In this document: one piece after another, positions 8,704 through 20,500 of the stretch
Layout: each line of letters opens with the position of its first letter
Position numbering within the stretch: the first letter of the stretch is position 1
Assembly: GCA_012064415.1 (NCBI GenBank)
Contig: SSNU01000044.1
Span: forward strand, 1 to 50,170
Source: Gyrodactylus bullatarudis
Taxonomy: Eukaryota; Platyhelminthes; Monogenea; Gyrodactylidea; Gyrodactylidae
Direction of reading: 5' to 3'
DNA: 50,170 nucleotides
Notes under the pieces: generated by a model
Told to the model about the DNA's origin: nothing
The model's database searches: none
The model's input: the letters and a program-made list of their open reading frames with translations, nothing else
Made by a program: the position numbers and the translations under genes

Positions 8704-9557
8704 TAGGGCCTCAAAAAGTACTATTTGGTCTATTTTTACTCCAGACTTGCTGAGTTGCAATAATCTGAAGAAAAAATCTGCCCAATTTAAGGATAGCTGG
8801 TACTATTTCTGCACTAAATGGTTGTCTCAGTACTTTTTCGTACAGTCAATTTCACACATGATGACTCGAGATAAATTAAATTTTTACGGAGGTTTTAATT
8901 TATACCTCTCTGCCCCAAAATTCCAGCCAATCAGCGTTGAGCACTCATTAGCCAATAAGGAATAAGCAGTTTTTCACATCATCCTCAATTCTTTAAACCT
9001 TCTTAAAATAAATATACTTTAACTTGGTTTTGCTCATTATATATCATTCGAAAGGGAATTTTCTCCTCTTTTCTATGCACTAACAAAAAATTGTCTAAGA
9101 GGAATAATAGCAAAGATAGAATAACTCTGTTATTTCAACTTTTTACATTAAGAGACTTATACCATTCGATAGAGCATAGAATTTTATGCATTATTTCAAA
9201 AAATCAAATCATAATCACGAGATTTGCCAGAATAGTTTGAGAAACAAACTATTTTTCTGAATTGAGTCTGAAGAGTATAGTATTCTTCAAATTATTGATG
9301 AATAGGTAACTAGATTAATCGTGTAAGCTGATAGCAAAATTATTCCATAGAATTATTTTGTAAAATATGCGCTATAACAGTTAAATGGTGAAAAAAAATC
9401 AGAAATTTTCATGACACAAGATTTAATAAATACTTCAAAATTTTGCAAGAATTTTCTGTGAAGTACTATTTTTCGTCAGAATCTCTTAATTTTTCTTTAT
9501 TTTTTTTCAGTTTATGAGATACTATTTTTTATTTTATTTGGTCCTTTTGAGGCCCTA
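8704..9557. mobile_element. Non-autonomous hAT-type MITE
   Basis: Ends are inverted repeats TAGGGCCTCAAAA and TTTTGAGGCCCTA. Flanks GTTATTAC (8696-8703) and GTTATCAC (9558-9565) match at 7 of 8 bases and fit the hAT nTnnnnAn target preference. The interior has no transposase. A diverged, end-truncated relative lies at 19228-19740; they share the first about 110 bases and the later GCGCTAWAACAGTTRAATGG stretch. Confidence 0.78.
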
Positions 9558-9565
9558 GTTATCAC

Positions 9566-10300
9566 TAATAACTTATTACTAATAACCAGTGACCAAACTG
9601 TGCTCATACTGTCAACATTTTTTAGAGTTTAAAATATTTTGTTAGACTGTATTATTAATATTGAGATCATGAAGTTTTATAGATTAGCAGAACGAATAAA
9701 TAGTACATTTTCGTCAAAGAAGTCTAGAATTTCTATATCTCGACTAGACTTTGCATGTATCCATGAGATTACGAAAATTCCAAGAATTCACACTTCCGTC
9801 AGTTATGGAGCCAACCTTTTATCGTTTTCAGCATAAGATCAGTAAGTATGACAACAGAATCTGTATCGATAAGAGAATGGAACTATAGTGGATCATGTGA
9901 TCAACTTAGATTTCTCATCAACGCTAATTAGTTAGAGACAGATATTACCCTCGAAGCACATTTTTTCCGGGTGGGGTTTGATGACTCTTTTGTCTCTGCC
10001 GGCTGGGAGTAGTACCTTTTCTATATTATATTGGTAACAAATAAATTCTTTGATTAGCCCAAAAGAGCTTTTCGCATTTCATTGAATAATATTCTGTATA
10101 AATATACATGTCGGTGTAGGGTCTGAGGAGAACCGACGAAAATAAAGAGCTCATATTCACCCAGAATCTATTATAGTTTTCTACCTACAAAATGCAAGAC
10201 ATTAGTCAGCAAAATGATAAAAATTCTTTATTATCCATAAGAATTCAGAAAATTGTGAAACTACACTTTATAAATGCATCCAAGTTGAACTAATTTTGGT
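9566..10300. other. Unassigned sequence upstream of peptide copy 4
   Basis: AT-rich with no supported gene. It holds short stretches of normal complexity but no domain-like translation. Confidence 0.4.
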
Positions 10301-10302
10301 AT

Positions 10303-10310
10303 TATAAAAG
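10303..10310 (+). promoter_or_regulatory. TATA box of peptide copy 4
   Basis: TATAAAAG, 53 bases before the ATG at 10363, a variant of the TATAAATA in the other copies. Confidence 0.6.
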
Positions 10311-10362
10311 ACTGGTTACACGTATTTCTCATTAGGATTACTCAATCATTAAAATCATCACT

Positions 10363-10551
10363 ATGTTCAAGAGTCTCTTACTTGCTGTTGTCCTTCTGGG
10401 AGCCTCCGCCAAGGCTGGATGCGACTGTGAAGCTAACAAGAATAATTGTATCCAAAGTTGCCAAGGAAATAAAAGCTGCCCAGAACAATGTGAATTAAGT
10501 TTCAACTTTTGTGAGGCAACTTGTGAAGAGCCAGCTGGAAGTTGGAACTAA
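10363..10551 (+). CDS. Secreted 8-cysteine peptide, copy 4
   Basis: A 62-residue single-exon precursor with leader MFKSLLLAVVLLGASAKA and cysteines spaced exactly as in the other copies (CxC-x6-C-x3-C-x5-C-x3-C-x6-C-x3-C). It is the most diverged mature region (GCDCEANKNN start; SWN end) and lacks the long acidic tail. It is the only copy of this cluster on the plus strand. AATAAA-type signals follow the stop. Secretion is well supported; role unknown. Confidence 0.84.
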   Translation: MFKSLLLAVVLLGASAKAGCDCEANKNNCIQSCQGNKSCPEQCELSFNFCEATCEEPAGSWN

Positions 10552-10707
10552 TAATAGACGGTAATTAAATAAATTGCATACTATGGTCGTAAGAGTAAAC
10601 TTTTCATTCATGAGGAATTTTTATAAATAAATTATCATAACTCCTTGTAATATCTTTAATCGGGAATTTGTAGCACACTTACCTGTCTAGAAAATGTATG
10701 GGCTGAA

Positions 10708-10838
10708 AAATTATACCAGGATCCTAATAGACCTACTTCAAAGTTATTTATTTATTGAAAAACCCTAAAAATACTCAAATGTACACTAATGAATGGAGGT
10801 GTAGTTTTACACTCCCCAAATACGGTTCTCACCTGTAA
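10708..10838 (+). repeat. Direct repeat unit A1
   Basis: The stretch starting AAATTATACCAGGATCCTAA and ending with CCCCAAATACGGTTCTCA is repeated at 11341-11482, where 16 extra bases appear after ACTTCA. Origin unknown; the two copies are about 630 bp apart. Confidence 0.8.
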
Positions 10839-11340
10839 TTCTTGTTACTATAAAAATCACCGTAATTTTCGTAATCCTTATTCTTTAAAGGACACCTTTT
10901 TCTCCCCTTTCTTTTTCTACAGATAGACTTATACATTTTTTTAGTACAAACCAGGAGACAACATAGTCACTGACTATTAGTCAGGTAGCAACCGAACAAC
11001 GTTATAGTCAGTCTATGCCGAACAAAATTATGATTATACTTTTATCACTGAATGTGCAAAAGATACCTCTGGATGGTAATTCTTATGGATAATAAAGAAT
11101 TTTTATCATTTTGCTGAAAAGATGTAATTAAATTTAGAAATGTAATGTCACCTGTAATTATCCTTTTTCATTTGACACTAAAATCGACGAAAAATGTTGA
11201 AAAATAGTTTGTGCCAACTTTAATCTGATCTTAAGCTTATAAAATACAGCCCCCTCCCCAATATACTATACTATTCTGATCAGAATTTAATACTCTATCG
11301 ATTGATCTAAAAATCTCCACTTTTTGAAATTTTCAGACTA

Positions 11341-11482
11341 AAAATTATACCAGGATCCTAATAGACCTACTTCAGAGTACAATGACATGTTATTTATTTA
11401 TTGAAAAACCCTGAAAATACTCAAATGTACACTAATGAATGGAGGTGTAGTTTTACACTCCCCAAATACGGTTCTCATCTGT
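11341..11482 (+). repeat. Direct repeat unit A2
   Basis: Second copy of the repeat at 10708-10838, nearly identical apart from a 16-base indel. Confidence 0.8.
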
Positions 11483-11499
11483 ATTAGAGTAATAACTCT

Positions 11500-11920
11500 G
11501 ATAATTTGTAATTCATCAATTGAAGGAAAATTAAAGTACAAGGTCTTTAGTGAGTTTTTAATTGGCCTTTTGATTTTGGGTTCCTCAAGTTCCGTGTGGG
11601 GTTTCGTAAAAGTTTTTGTCAGCGGTCACAGTAAGTCTCTGTAAGTTCTGTCCAGAACGTGAAATACTGATAATAATGAAGGATCCCAAAATTGACGAGC
11701 ACCACCGTTATTTCTGTTGGGATCGTTTCAAAATTTCAAGTAGCTCTTGGATGATTCAATCCTTTGTTTCATCTGGCAGGACACTGACGGCAACATTTGA
11801 ATCCCTATTTGCCTCGGTGGGACCTGGGGGAGGAATTAAAATCATTAGAAGTTTGTTCTCTCATGATATCGCTTCAAAATCAAAAAGACTGCCAAATGCT
11901 TCGGCGTGTTTTTAAACAAT
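11500..11920. other. Higher-complexity stretch of unknown identity
   Basis: This segment is visibly less AT-rich than its surroundings and has an open frame on the plus strand (11616-11915) and broken frames on minus. No domain was recognised in either. It may be a fragment of a transposon or of an old gene. Confidence 0.35.
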
Positions 11921-13080
11921 TTCATTTATTTATATTTAATTTTGTTTTATTCTCTCCCCACTCTTTGCTTATTCGAATACAATTATATTATATTCGTTAC
12001 TTTTATTCCTTAACTTTACTATATTTCTATCACATAAATCCATTATTGTGAGTCAGTTCGTGATCAACCAACAAGCTGTGTATTACTACTGGATTACTAG
12101 AAATATGAATGTAATTGAATGAAATTCATAGTCGCCAAGAATATAGCCAAATTTACATTGCGCGTCATTAAAACCAATTCCTAAATTGGAATTAATGATT
12201 GATATTATTATTTGTATATTTACTCGCAAGTAATTTCGAGGAAAAAATAATAATGAAAAATGTTAAAATAAATTTGAACAAAAAATCAGATCAATAGAGA
12301 TAATTAGAACATGTTTGATACACTGGAAATAAAAAGGAACTTATCATTTTCCTGATGATGATGATATCTAATGATCTTATTATCTCCATATTGGTTCTAT
12401 GGACAAGAACTTCTACCTTTTTAAATACAGTTGCCCATACTTCTTCCAATATAGTCATTGGTGAGGAAGATACAATTATTACAATATTTTCCCATCTAAT
12501 GAATGCAATCATTAGAGATTTACTTTATAATACAGTCTGTTATCTGTTTTTCTAATCTTCAATAGATTAGCTTTTTCTGTTAACTTTCTGATTTCTTCCA
12601 CATTAGAACTATTCAAAATACAGTAGTCAGTTATAATAATGGATTAGGATTACAAGGTAAAAGGCCTCAAAGAATATAAAGAAGAGGACACAAAATAACA
12701 ACTGAAAGTTTTAAAAGAGAGTCCCACACTAACTCGCAAGCTTTTAGATTTAAGACTAAAAAATAATAAAGACCAGTAAAAATTAAGCGCCTAAAATGAA
12801 AATAGACAAATCTAAGACAAGATCAAGAAAAATGAATTATTTTAGCAAATTCAAAATCCTTGCATGAAACAGTCTCTAGTTATAAGTTATAAGCATAATC
12901 CAGTGTTGCATTAGTCTAGGAAATTCTAGACCTAATTTCTAGCTCATAGCCACATCTTGATTTAATAAGGTAAGCTGTTGTTGCGATAAAAGATGTCGAA
13001 TTCATTGTTTAAAACTCTGAATTGCCCTATTAAATAGACGATAGAGAATCGTACTTTCTTTTAATCATTTCCAAATTTTC
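11921..13080. other. AT-rich sequence, nothing identified
   Basis: No gene or repeat supported. Confidence 0.4.
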
Positions 13081-13370
13081 CCAGCCTTAATCTCATTTTG
13101 AAGGTAATCGAAAACTAAGATTTTTTTCCTATAAAACCATACGTTTTCAAGTTTGTTCTGATTTACAAAATCTCGATTGAAAATGACAATTGAGCACGCG
13201 CCAAGATTTTTTCAATGAATTTTACTACGAGTAAGGACTAAATTAAGATTTTTAAAATTCTTTTTGCAACATTTTGAATAAGAAAAATTTTCAAAAAATT
13301 CTCTCGGTTAAAACATCAACTCTTGATTAAGGCATAGAACTCTGTTCGGAGAAAACTCTTTTACCCTAAT
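13080..13370 (+). repeat. Dispersed repeat B, copy 1
   Basis: About 290 bp shared with 33445-33865, including CCATACGTTTTC, AAAATCTCGATTGAAAAT, CACGCGCCAAGATTTTTTCA and a GATTAAGRCAT...TTCGG block. The second copy has about 100 extra bases. It is followed here by the Penelope 5' sequence at 13392-13470, so it may belong to that element's flank. Confidence 0.75.
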
Positions 13371-13391
13371 ATAAATGTAAAAGTCTGATTT

Positions 13392-13470
13392 GATCCGGTG
13401 AAATATAAGCTTTATTCTAAGCTTGTCTCCTAAATCTTCACTATGAGTTCTTGATTGGAAACATATAATC
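13392..13470 (+). repeat. Penelope-like 5' end fragment, copy 1
   Basis: GATCCGGTGAAATATAAGCT through TTGATTGGAAACATATAAT matches 49481-49565, which leads into an open Penelope-like ORF. Here the corresponding ATG is followed after two codons by a stop. Confidence 0.65.
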
Positions 13471-14670
13471 TTAACTTTTAATAAGCAAATACAAACTTGT
13501 GAATTTTTTTTCTGATACAAAATTTATCGATCTTCAATTAAAGTTACTTTCAAAAAATATCCATAGACTCAAAAGATATTTCACATTTTATGGTCCAGTG
13601 TCATGTTAAAAGAGCCCTCCTTCTATAAATAAAGCTTTAATGTATAAAATGAAGCAAAAATTCATTAATTTCTCATGTTTCCGACTTTACTCTGATGATG
13701 AAGAAATCAATCTTGTAAAAGTGAAATATACGTAAAACTTTTCTAAATTTTAGCTGGAGCTGAACCCATGCGTGTAACATGTCGATTGGATTCTCATAAA
13801 AAGCATTTCAGAGAGTAACACTGTTAGCTTAATTAGCTTGGAAGGGAGAAAGAAAACGCTACATTGTATTTGGAAGAAATTAAATCAACACACTAGAGCA
13901 ACAGTTGTCAATCATTTCACACATTGTTTCAGTTAAACATATAGAGAAACTCTGTTACCAAGTGAGAAAGAAAATAATACCCCAATTCCATCTTCTTCTT
14001 TCCTTTACCATTCTTGTTCACTTCTATGGCTTACCATTTAAAAAAACTCTCTAGTGAAAGTAAATAATACGAGCCATTGTGTGAGTAGAACATATCGGTT
14101 GGAGATGGATTTCTCAAATTTTCGATTCTTTTGATCTAATTATTTTTCTAATGTGGATCAGCATTTTATTGGTTGAAATCTTCGAAATCGGTAAGAAATT
14201 GAGCCTGAAAATTCCTAAAATGGCCAAAGTATCATAACAATGCCCAAGGCTAGAAATAAGATTTTCTCTTGAAATTAAAACATTCAAAAAATCAGAAAGC
14301 AAAACAAAACTTTCTGGTTTTCTGTTGTTAGCACATCATCTCAAGGGTCTTTCAGCAAATACACCCACAAATTGACAGCAAAGTGTTCAAAGACTAATCA
14401 AGCCAGTTACTAAATCAATTCAGATGTTTAATTTTGATACTCTCAAGACTCCCTGACAAGATATCTTGTTTCGGTTCTGAGATAATAATAATCAAGTATC
14501 TTCTTCAATGGGTAGAGACGGTGTGGAAAGTCTGTTCAAAATTCATAATTTTCTCTTAAAATTTGCCAAGCGAGCCTACTTAACGGATCTAAATTAATCT
14601 CATTTGCCAGGCACGGAACATAACCAGGCATCGTATGCAACTCGCTAAGTTAAATCCTACATCTATTAAA
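13471..14670. other. AT-rich sequence with no supported gene
   Basis: Only weak ORFs. A CTGATGATGA...GAAA sequence near 13690-13735 was considered as a ribozyme and not accepted. Confidence 0.35.
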
Positions 14671-14793
14671 ATGTCATTGAACGCATTTTTTGAACACAAA
14701 ATTCATATCGATTCTGCACAACGTCTACGCTACCTGAAGAGCCTTCCAATGGAAATAAAAACTAAAATACTCAATCCTCTAAGAGGTCAGTAA
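14671..14793 (+). pseudogene. Short coding-like scrap, 40 codons
   Basis: ATG at 14671 opens MSLNAFFEHKIHIDSAQRLR, followed by YLKSLPMEIKTKILNPL and a stop. Composition and residue pattern look protein-coding and vaguely resemble the gag-like segment of Pao/Bel retroelements (short helix with YLKS and I..L), but the match is not strong. No neighbouring reading frame continues it. Confidence 0.3.
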
Positions 14794-16140
14794 AAAAAAG
14801 CTTTGAAGTATTTGGTGATTTAGAGCTGGTCATCTTCTAAAGATGCATTCGGTCTTTTCATAACTGATTATAGATTCAAAATCTGCGTGATGCAAAAATT
14901 CTATTTTGATCTTTAAGGGTTAATTTTGAACAATGTACTCATAATAATATTCTGAACCAAAGAAAGAAATTTAGTATACCAGGCATAAATTATTCATTCC
15001 TCACTATTTTTCAGAGTTCTTATTCCTTAATTTTTTTTGTAAAAGATAAATATTCTTTACGTATAAAGAGTTGAGTTTTTTGCAGGATGATTCTTGGGAA
15101 TAAATCTTGTGACTCTTAGTGTTTTATATCGTACATCTAAACAGTTTAGCTGGTTTATTGCAAGTTGTATCTCCTGAGATACGATTTAATTGTTGAGAAT
15201 TTATTTTAAACACTTAAAATTGATCAAAATCAAATAACAAAAGTATAAAAATTTTGAAGATTTAGTTCATTACATTTTTTTTGGATGTGAGAGAAGAATT
15301 CTTTTCTCCTTGAGAATTTCCCATGCTTTGCAATTAGTACTAGTGTTAGAAAGTTTGATAAAGTTTTTCGCTCACTTCTTTGATGTTTATTTCTTTTTAT
15401 TTCCTCAAAGAGTAAGAGAGTACTTTTGAAATTTCACGAAAATTAAAAAAATTAAAATCGGCCTTACCTTATTAGGAATAAGTTATTCCATCAACCTTTT
15501 CGGACACATACCAGGAAAACTGAATTATTTATTCCATTATGCAGTACATGTCACTTGATTAATTCCCAAAATAGTATGGAATTAAAATAAGTAACTATCT
15601 TTGAAAAAGATATTGATTCCAATAGGACAAAGGCACAATGCATTTCTTCAAAAACCTTGTCAATTTTTGAGAAATATCTCGATATCAGAGAGCTGCAATC
15701 AAGGTTCTCCTTAAAATAAAACACACATATGAGTAGTACGATATGAGTTCTTCATACAGGAAAAAGACCTTTTATCAAATTACCATTTGTCATTTTTTGT
15801 TCAATTTTGTTCAAAAGATGTCTTTCAGGATCAAAATTAGGCATAAAAACCGCTTACTGGTCTTATTGAAAGATTCACAATTTTTTTGATTTTCCGATAG
15901 TAGTGAGAATTATCGAAATTCAATTCCTGACTAGTTATGAGATCAATCTTTAGCATCATTGATTCTCTCTTTAACCAACCTCATAATATTAACCCTTTCT
16001 TCAGGTTCGCCTTATATATAGGGTCGGAAATTCTCAGTTACATTCTCTGTGTCGCATAATCGATCTTATAATTTAAGCTAAACAAATATCAAGTATCAAA
16101 TGAAATAACCAAGATTAGTAAAATTTGCTTTTCATTTATT
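14794..16140. other. AT-rich sequence, nothing identified
   Basis: No gene, RNA or repeat boundary could be supported. Confidence 0.4.
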
Positions 16141-16142
16141 AG

Positions 16143-16224
16143 CCCTCGCCCTGGAAATGACAAAAATGACATAGGAAAATCAATACAAATGGGGTCCACA
16201 GGGACCCCATTTCCAGGGCGAGGG
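16143..16224. repeat. Short inverted repeat with nested stem
   Basis: Arms CCCTCGCCCTGGAAAT (16143-16158) and ATTTCCAGGGCGAGGG (16209-16224) are perfect complements. A second perfect stem, GGGGTCC with GGACCCC, lies immediately inside the right arm. Unusually GC-rich for this DNA. Confidence 0.85.
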
Positions 16225-17390
16225 TTAGTAGATGGGTAACTATCAATTTTGAGTATTCTACTCGATTGGTTTTCTTATCGTCTGGATAGGGTTAAAATAA
16301 ATTTCTAGATAGATTTTTAAATGCTTTCAAATGAACTCTTCCTTTAACTCAGAGAATGGTGAATTGTTAACAATAAATCTTAACTTTTAGATTTACACGA
16401 GGAATTTTTCACCTACCCAAATTCATCATGTTTACTTTGAAGATGAAGGAATCGAGTCATTGACGAATTTCATGATTTATTGTCTCAATAGATCAAGCCT
16501 AAAAGGACACTTGATAATCCACAGAGCATCTTCAAGTATTTTTTATTTTTTTGTCAATAACTTTTTATTCTTTGAATATTTTTCCCCACTTTCCGACTTG
16601 TCATGTTCGATAAGAATAATAAAAATGAACATCTCTCAAGGTGAAATTTCCTTATGGTTTATTCCTAAAGCTAGTTGTCAGGAAGATGATAATTTACTAT
16701 TTTCAACAAAAAACTCAATACTTTCCATGATAAAATGAGTCAATAAGTAAAGGAAATTAAAAAAATACAATCTGACCAAAATTAGACAGTTTTTCGAATT
16801 TTAAAAATGCCCCGAATTTCCATTTTTTCAAATTTTTATCGATTTCAGCAGTTAGAATACCGATGAATTTGATCTTTCTTCAGACGAATAAATGACCTAA
16901 ATTGTATCTAGTGAATTATACGTCATGATTTTCCGGTAATAAAAAAAAGATGAAACAAGAGAGAAATTTTGGGATACTTCGTGATGAAATAAATTATTTC
17001 ACCTCACTGATCTACAAATTTTGATCTTGGTTATGCATTTACACTGAAGTGTGTAATTTGATCAAAAATAACTATAGAAAACAAAAAGTGATCCCATCGC
17101 TAGCACACCCATTCACTGGTTATTCCCTTGTTATTATTACATGGGGAAAGTTAATTTAATAATGATAAATACTTTTTTTTGGTTGAGGTGTAATATATAT
17201 ATATAGAATAGGAGAAGTATAGTACACTGGAAGGGGAGAAACTCCTCTCTGATTGGTCAGTTGAATTAGAACGTAATTTAAATCCCCCTGTGTGTGTTTA
17301 TTAAAGAGTGAATGAATATTTTATAGCAAAAGACTGTACTGTATTTCATTCACAACAAGATTACAATTAACAGAGGATCAAAATATTAAT
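16225..17390. other. AT-rich sequence upstream of the receptor gene
   Basis: Putative promoter region of the ion channel gene; a TA run near 17197-17210 may act as a TATA region. No coding potential supported. Confidence 0.35.
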
Positions 17391-17544
17391 ATGTTTACTA
17401 TACAGTTAGCTAGCTACCTTGTTCTACTCTCCGATTTGATGGGAATTGTTCGAGGTCAAAATTCGAGTGACATATCGTCATGGACAACAGAGACGTTGGA
17501 CAATCTCCTCGACAAGTACGACAAATCGATAAGACCAGACTTTG
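17391..17544 (+). CDS. Receptor exon 1 (signal peptide, N-terminal helix)
   Basis: Starts at the first ATG after an upstream in-frame TGA. Ends RPDF plus one base before donor GTAGTGAG. Confidence 0.8.
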
Positions 17545-20500
17545 GTAGTGAGTCTCACTTGGATATCCTTCTTAAGAATGACAAAGTTTATTTATTCAAG
17601 AATCTTGAAAATATTTTTGAATGGTCTATTATCTGACAAATTTGAGAAAATTCTCCACCCATTGTTTGGTGATTATAATCGAGGAGGGAGGACATTTCTA
17701 ATTTCCAAATTTTTGAAAATAAAATATTGAAAATGAATGAGAGAAAAACATGGGTATTTTTCGATATTTCATGTTAGAACGATTCCCGATTTTCGAGCGA
17801 AAGTCTATACTTCCCATTCTGTAGACTATTTTAACGACTTGAAAATTAATAAATGAGGAACTGATCCAAGATCAGTTCATTCAAAAAAAGTTGAAAAGTG
17901 ATAACTGGTTCCTAATGCTAGCTGTTATTTTTACGAAAACCTCGATTTTTTCATCAATAATTCGAATATGTTAAAGGTTTTTTAGAATCCTACTCATGTT
18001 GCCTACTTTTAAGATTGACAGAAAAGATTTCTGAGAAAAATTTATTTAATTTTAATAGAAAATATGGTCATTTTTCAAATAATCATAATCTTGTTTTTTC
18101 CTTCTGTTCTGAAAAACATTTAAAACAGTAAATAATGTTATCATGACACCAGAGTTAGAGTACCACTCTTCTCCAAAAAAACTAGCAAAATTGAATAATC
18201 AACTTTTTTCATGCCAAAATCTTAACCCTTTCGGTGCCGATAGACATTTATGTCCATTTTCCTATTCATTCATAAGCTATGAAGCCCACAATGTGAACTT
18301 GCACCAGTAATATTTTTGGCCAAATAACTTGGTATCTTCATAGGTAAATTTTGGCTTTTATAAAAATTGTGAAATAGTCTCGGCACCGAAAGGGTTAACT
18401 TGAAATACTTTAATCTTTAAGAGTCGGAAATTTTCTAATTTCAAAATCTAATTAGGCTAAAATTTGGACTCTGTGAACTTGATGCGATCACCAGACCAAC
18501 TGTTCCAAACTTATATAAATTCCATTTCATGTATCCTCTTACTCTGAAAATAACACCTTGAAATTGAAACATATAATTTTTTAGATACATTTTTTAGGCT
18601 CCGTTGTCTGTCTGAGCTTTAAAACATTTAAAATGAGTAAAATTAAATAAATATTTCTCATTAATTTTGATACACTAGACGACTGTATATGGAATGCATT
18701 TTTACTCTCAGATATATATAGCTTAACTTGAGAATGCTGTACTCCTACTCCCCTGTTGATAATACGCATGGTAAAGAAGAATTTATTATGTGGGTAGTAG
18801 GAGGAGGGGGAGGTGTTACTTTATGGGTTCAGACTTGACTTTTGCTGAATCTCAAATCTGCTCATTTGATCGATAAAATTTTGCATTAATTATAAAGATT
18901 TCCACGCTATATTTTGAAAATAGAATAAAATATTTGCCGAGTCAAAAGGATGTATTTCTGACTTTTCCTATTTTTACATGTTGGAATTGAAATGTGTTGG
19001 AATATTGTAATTGAGTTGATCAATTAATCCATATAATTGTTTCCTATCATTTCCTAATGTATGTTAAGTGTGAACATGTTTAACAAACATGGATTTTAAA
19101 TTGGATTCCTATCTTTTCATAACATCTCGTTGCATGGATCATTTAAACAATCAGAATTGTTGACATGCTAAAAGTATCCATCACAGCGTTTGACTCCCAA
19201 ATTTTCCCTCCAAAATATCAGTTATAAGTAGGGTTTCAAAAAGTTCTATTTGGTCTATTTTTACCCTACGATTGGCTGAGTTTTGATAACCTGAAGAAAA
19301 AATTTGCTTATCTAAAGATAGCTGGTACTTTTTTGTACTGTTTTTTAAATCAAGTCTCAGACTATTACTCAACTTTTAAACGACCAATCAAAATCTTCTA
19401 TGAATTAACAACTGGGTATAGAGCTTTGATCGTGTAAGCACTGCTTACTAAGCAGTTAGCATCTAGATCGAAGCTTTGAACTTTATGTGTGGAGATATTC
19501 CTTTTAGAATTTAAAATCTCAACTAAAAGGATTGTTTGAAAAATGTATGCGCTAAAACAGTTGAATGGTTGTTTTCTATCGTGGAAAAATGTTTAAATCA
19601 GAAATTTGATAACAGAAGATTTGATTATTACAAAATTTTGTTAGAATATACGGTACTATTTAAAGTACTATTTCTAATCAAAATACCTTGAATATTTTTT
19701 TCTACTTTACTTTTTCACCTCATGCAATACTATTTGTAAAGATTGGCTGTTTACGTAATACGTAAATAGTAGCCTGGTTGCAAAATTACAATGTACATGT
19801 CTGTCCACAATCCCAAGCATCAAGTGAATGTTTAATATGTGACGCTGAATCGGATGTCGTTAATAAACTATGAAAGGTCCAGTGTTCATAGACTAGAATA
19901 AATATTTCTTACTATGATTAAGCCTTCTCTTACTAGTCCAGATAGACTGAGTTATTTGGAGGATACGATTCCTCAAGGATCGGTACTGATAGCTACTGCA
20001 GACAAAGTCTCAGTCGCAAGCACCTCAGCAGTCAATATTATCGATGGAAAGACCTTCGATACTAAACATATTTTTTATTTCATTTGGTACTATTTTTGAG
20101 TAATAAGTTAAACAAAATTTTCAAATAAAAACTTTTTTAGAGTTGTATTTTGATGAATTCGCATTAAAGATTCATTCATGTTCTTTTACAAAACTGGGAT
20201 TTTCAAGATTTCGAAAATAATTCAGTCTATTCAGATAATGCAACAAAACTAAAGAAAAGCAAAAATTTATAATTTTTTTTCAAAATCTTTTCATCAAGGC
20301 TATTCGATAATTGAAAAATATTCAGATCAGTTATAAGATCACCGAAATATATCTCACAGATCAACAGGAAATGAATTGCTTGCAGTAAATCAATCAAAAT
20401 TAAATCACCACGAAATAATCGTTCCCACTTGAGAGATGTACTCAGGAAAATTTGCTCACAACACAAGAAGAACAAAAGAAACTGAATCAAAATTTATGTG

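Noticed and set aside
13690..13735. CTGATGATGA ... GAAATATACG as a hammerhead ribozyme
   Set aside because: The core boxes exist, but the base after the first box and the closing pair of stem II do not match, and stems I and III do not form.
15988..16296. TTAACCC ... GGGTTAA pair as a piggyBac MITE
   Set aside because: Apart from the first seven bases the ends are not complementary; the motif is short enough to occur by chance.
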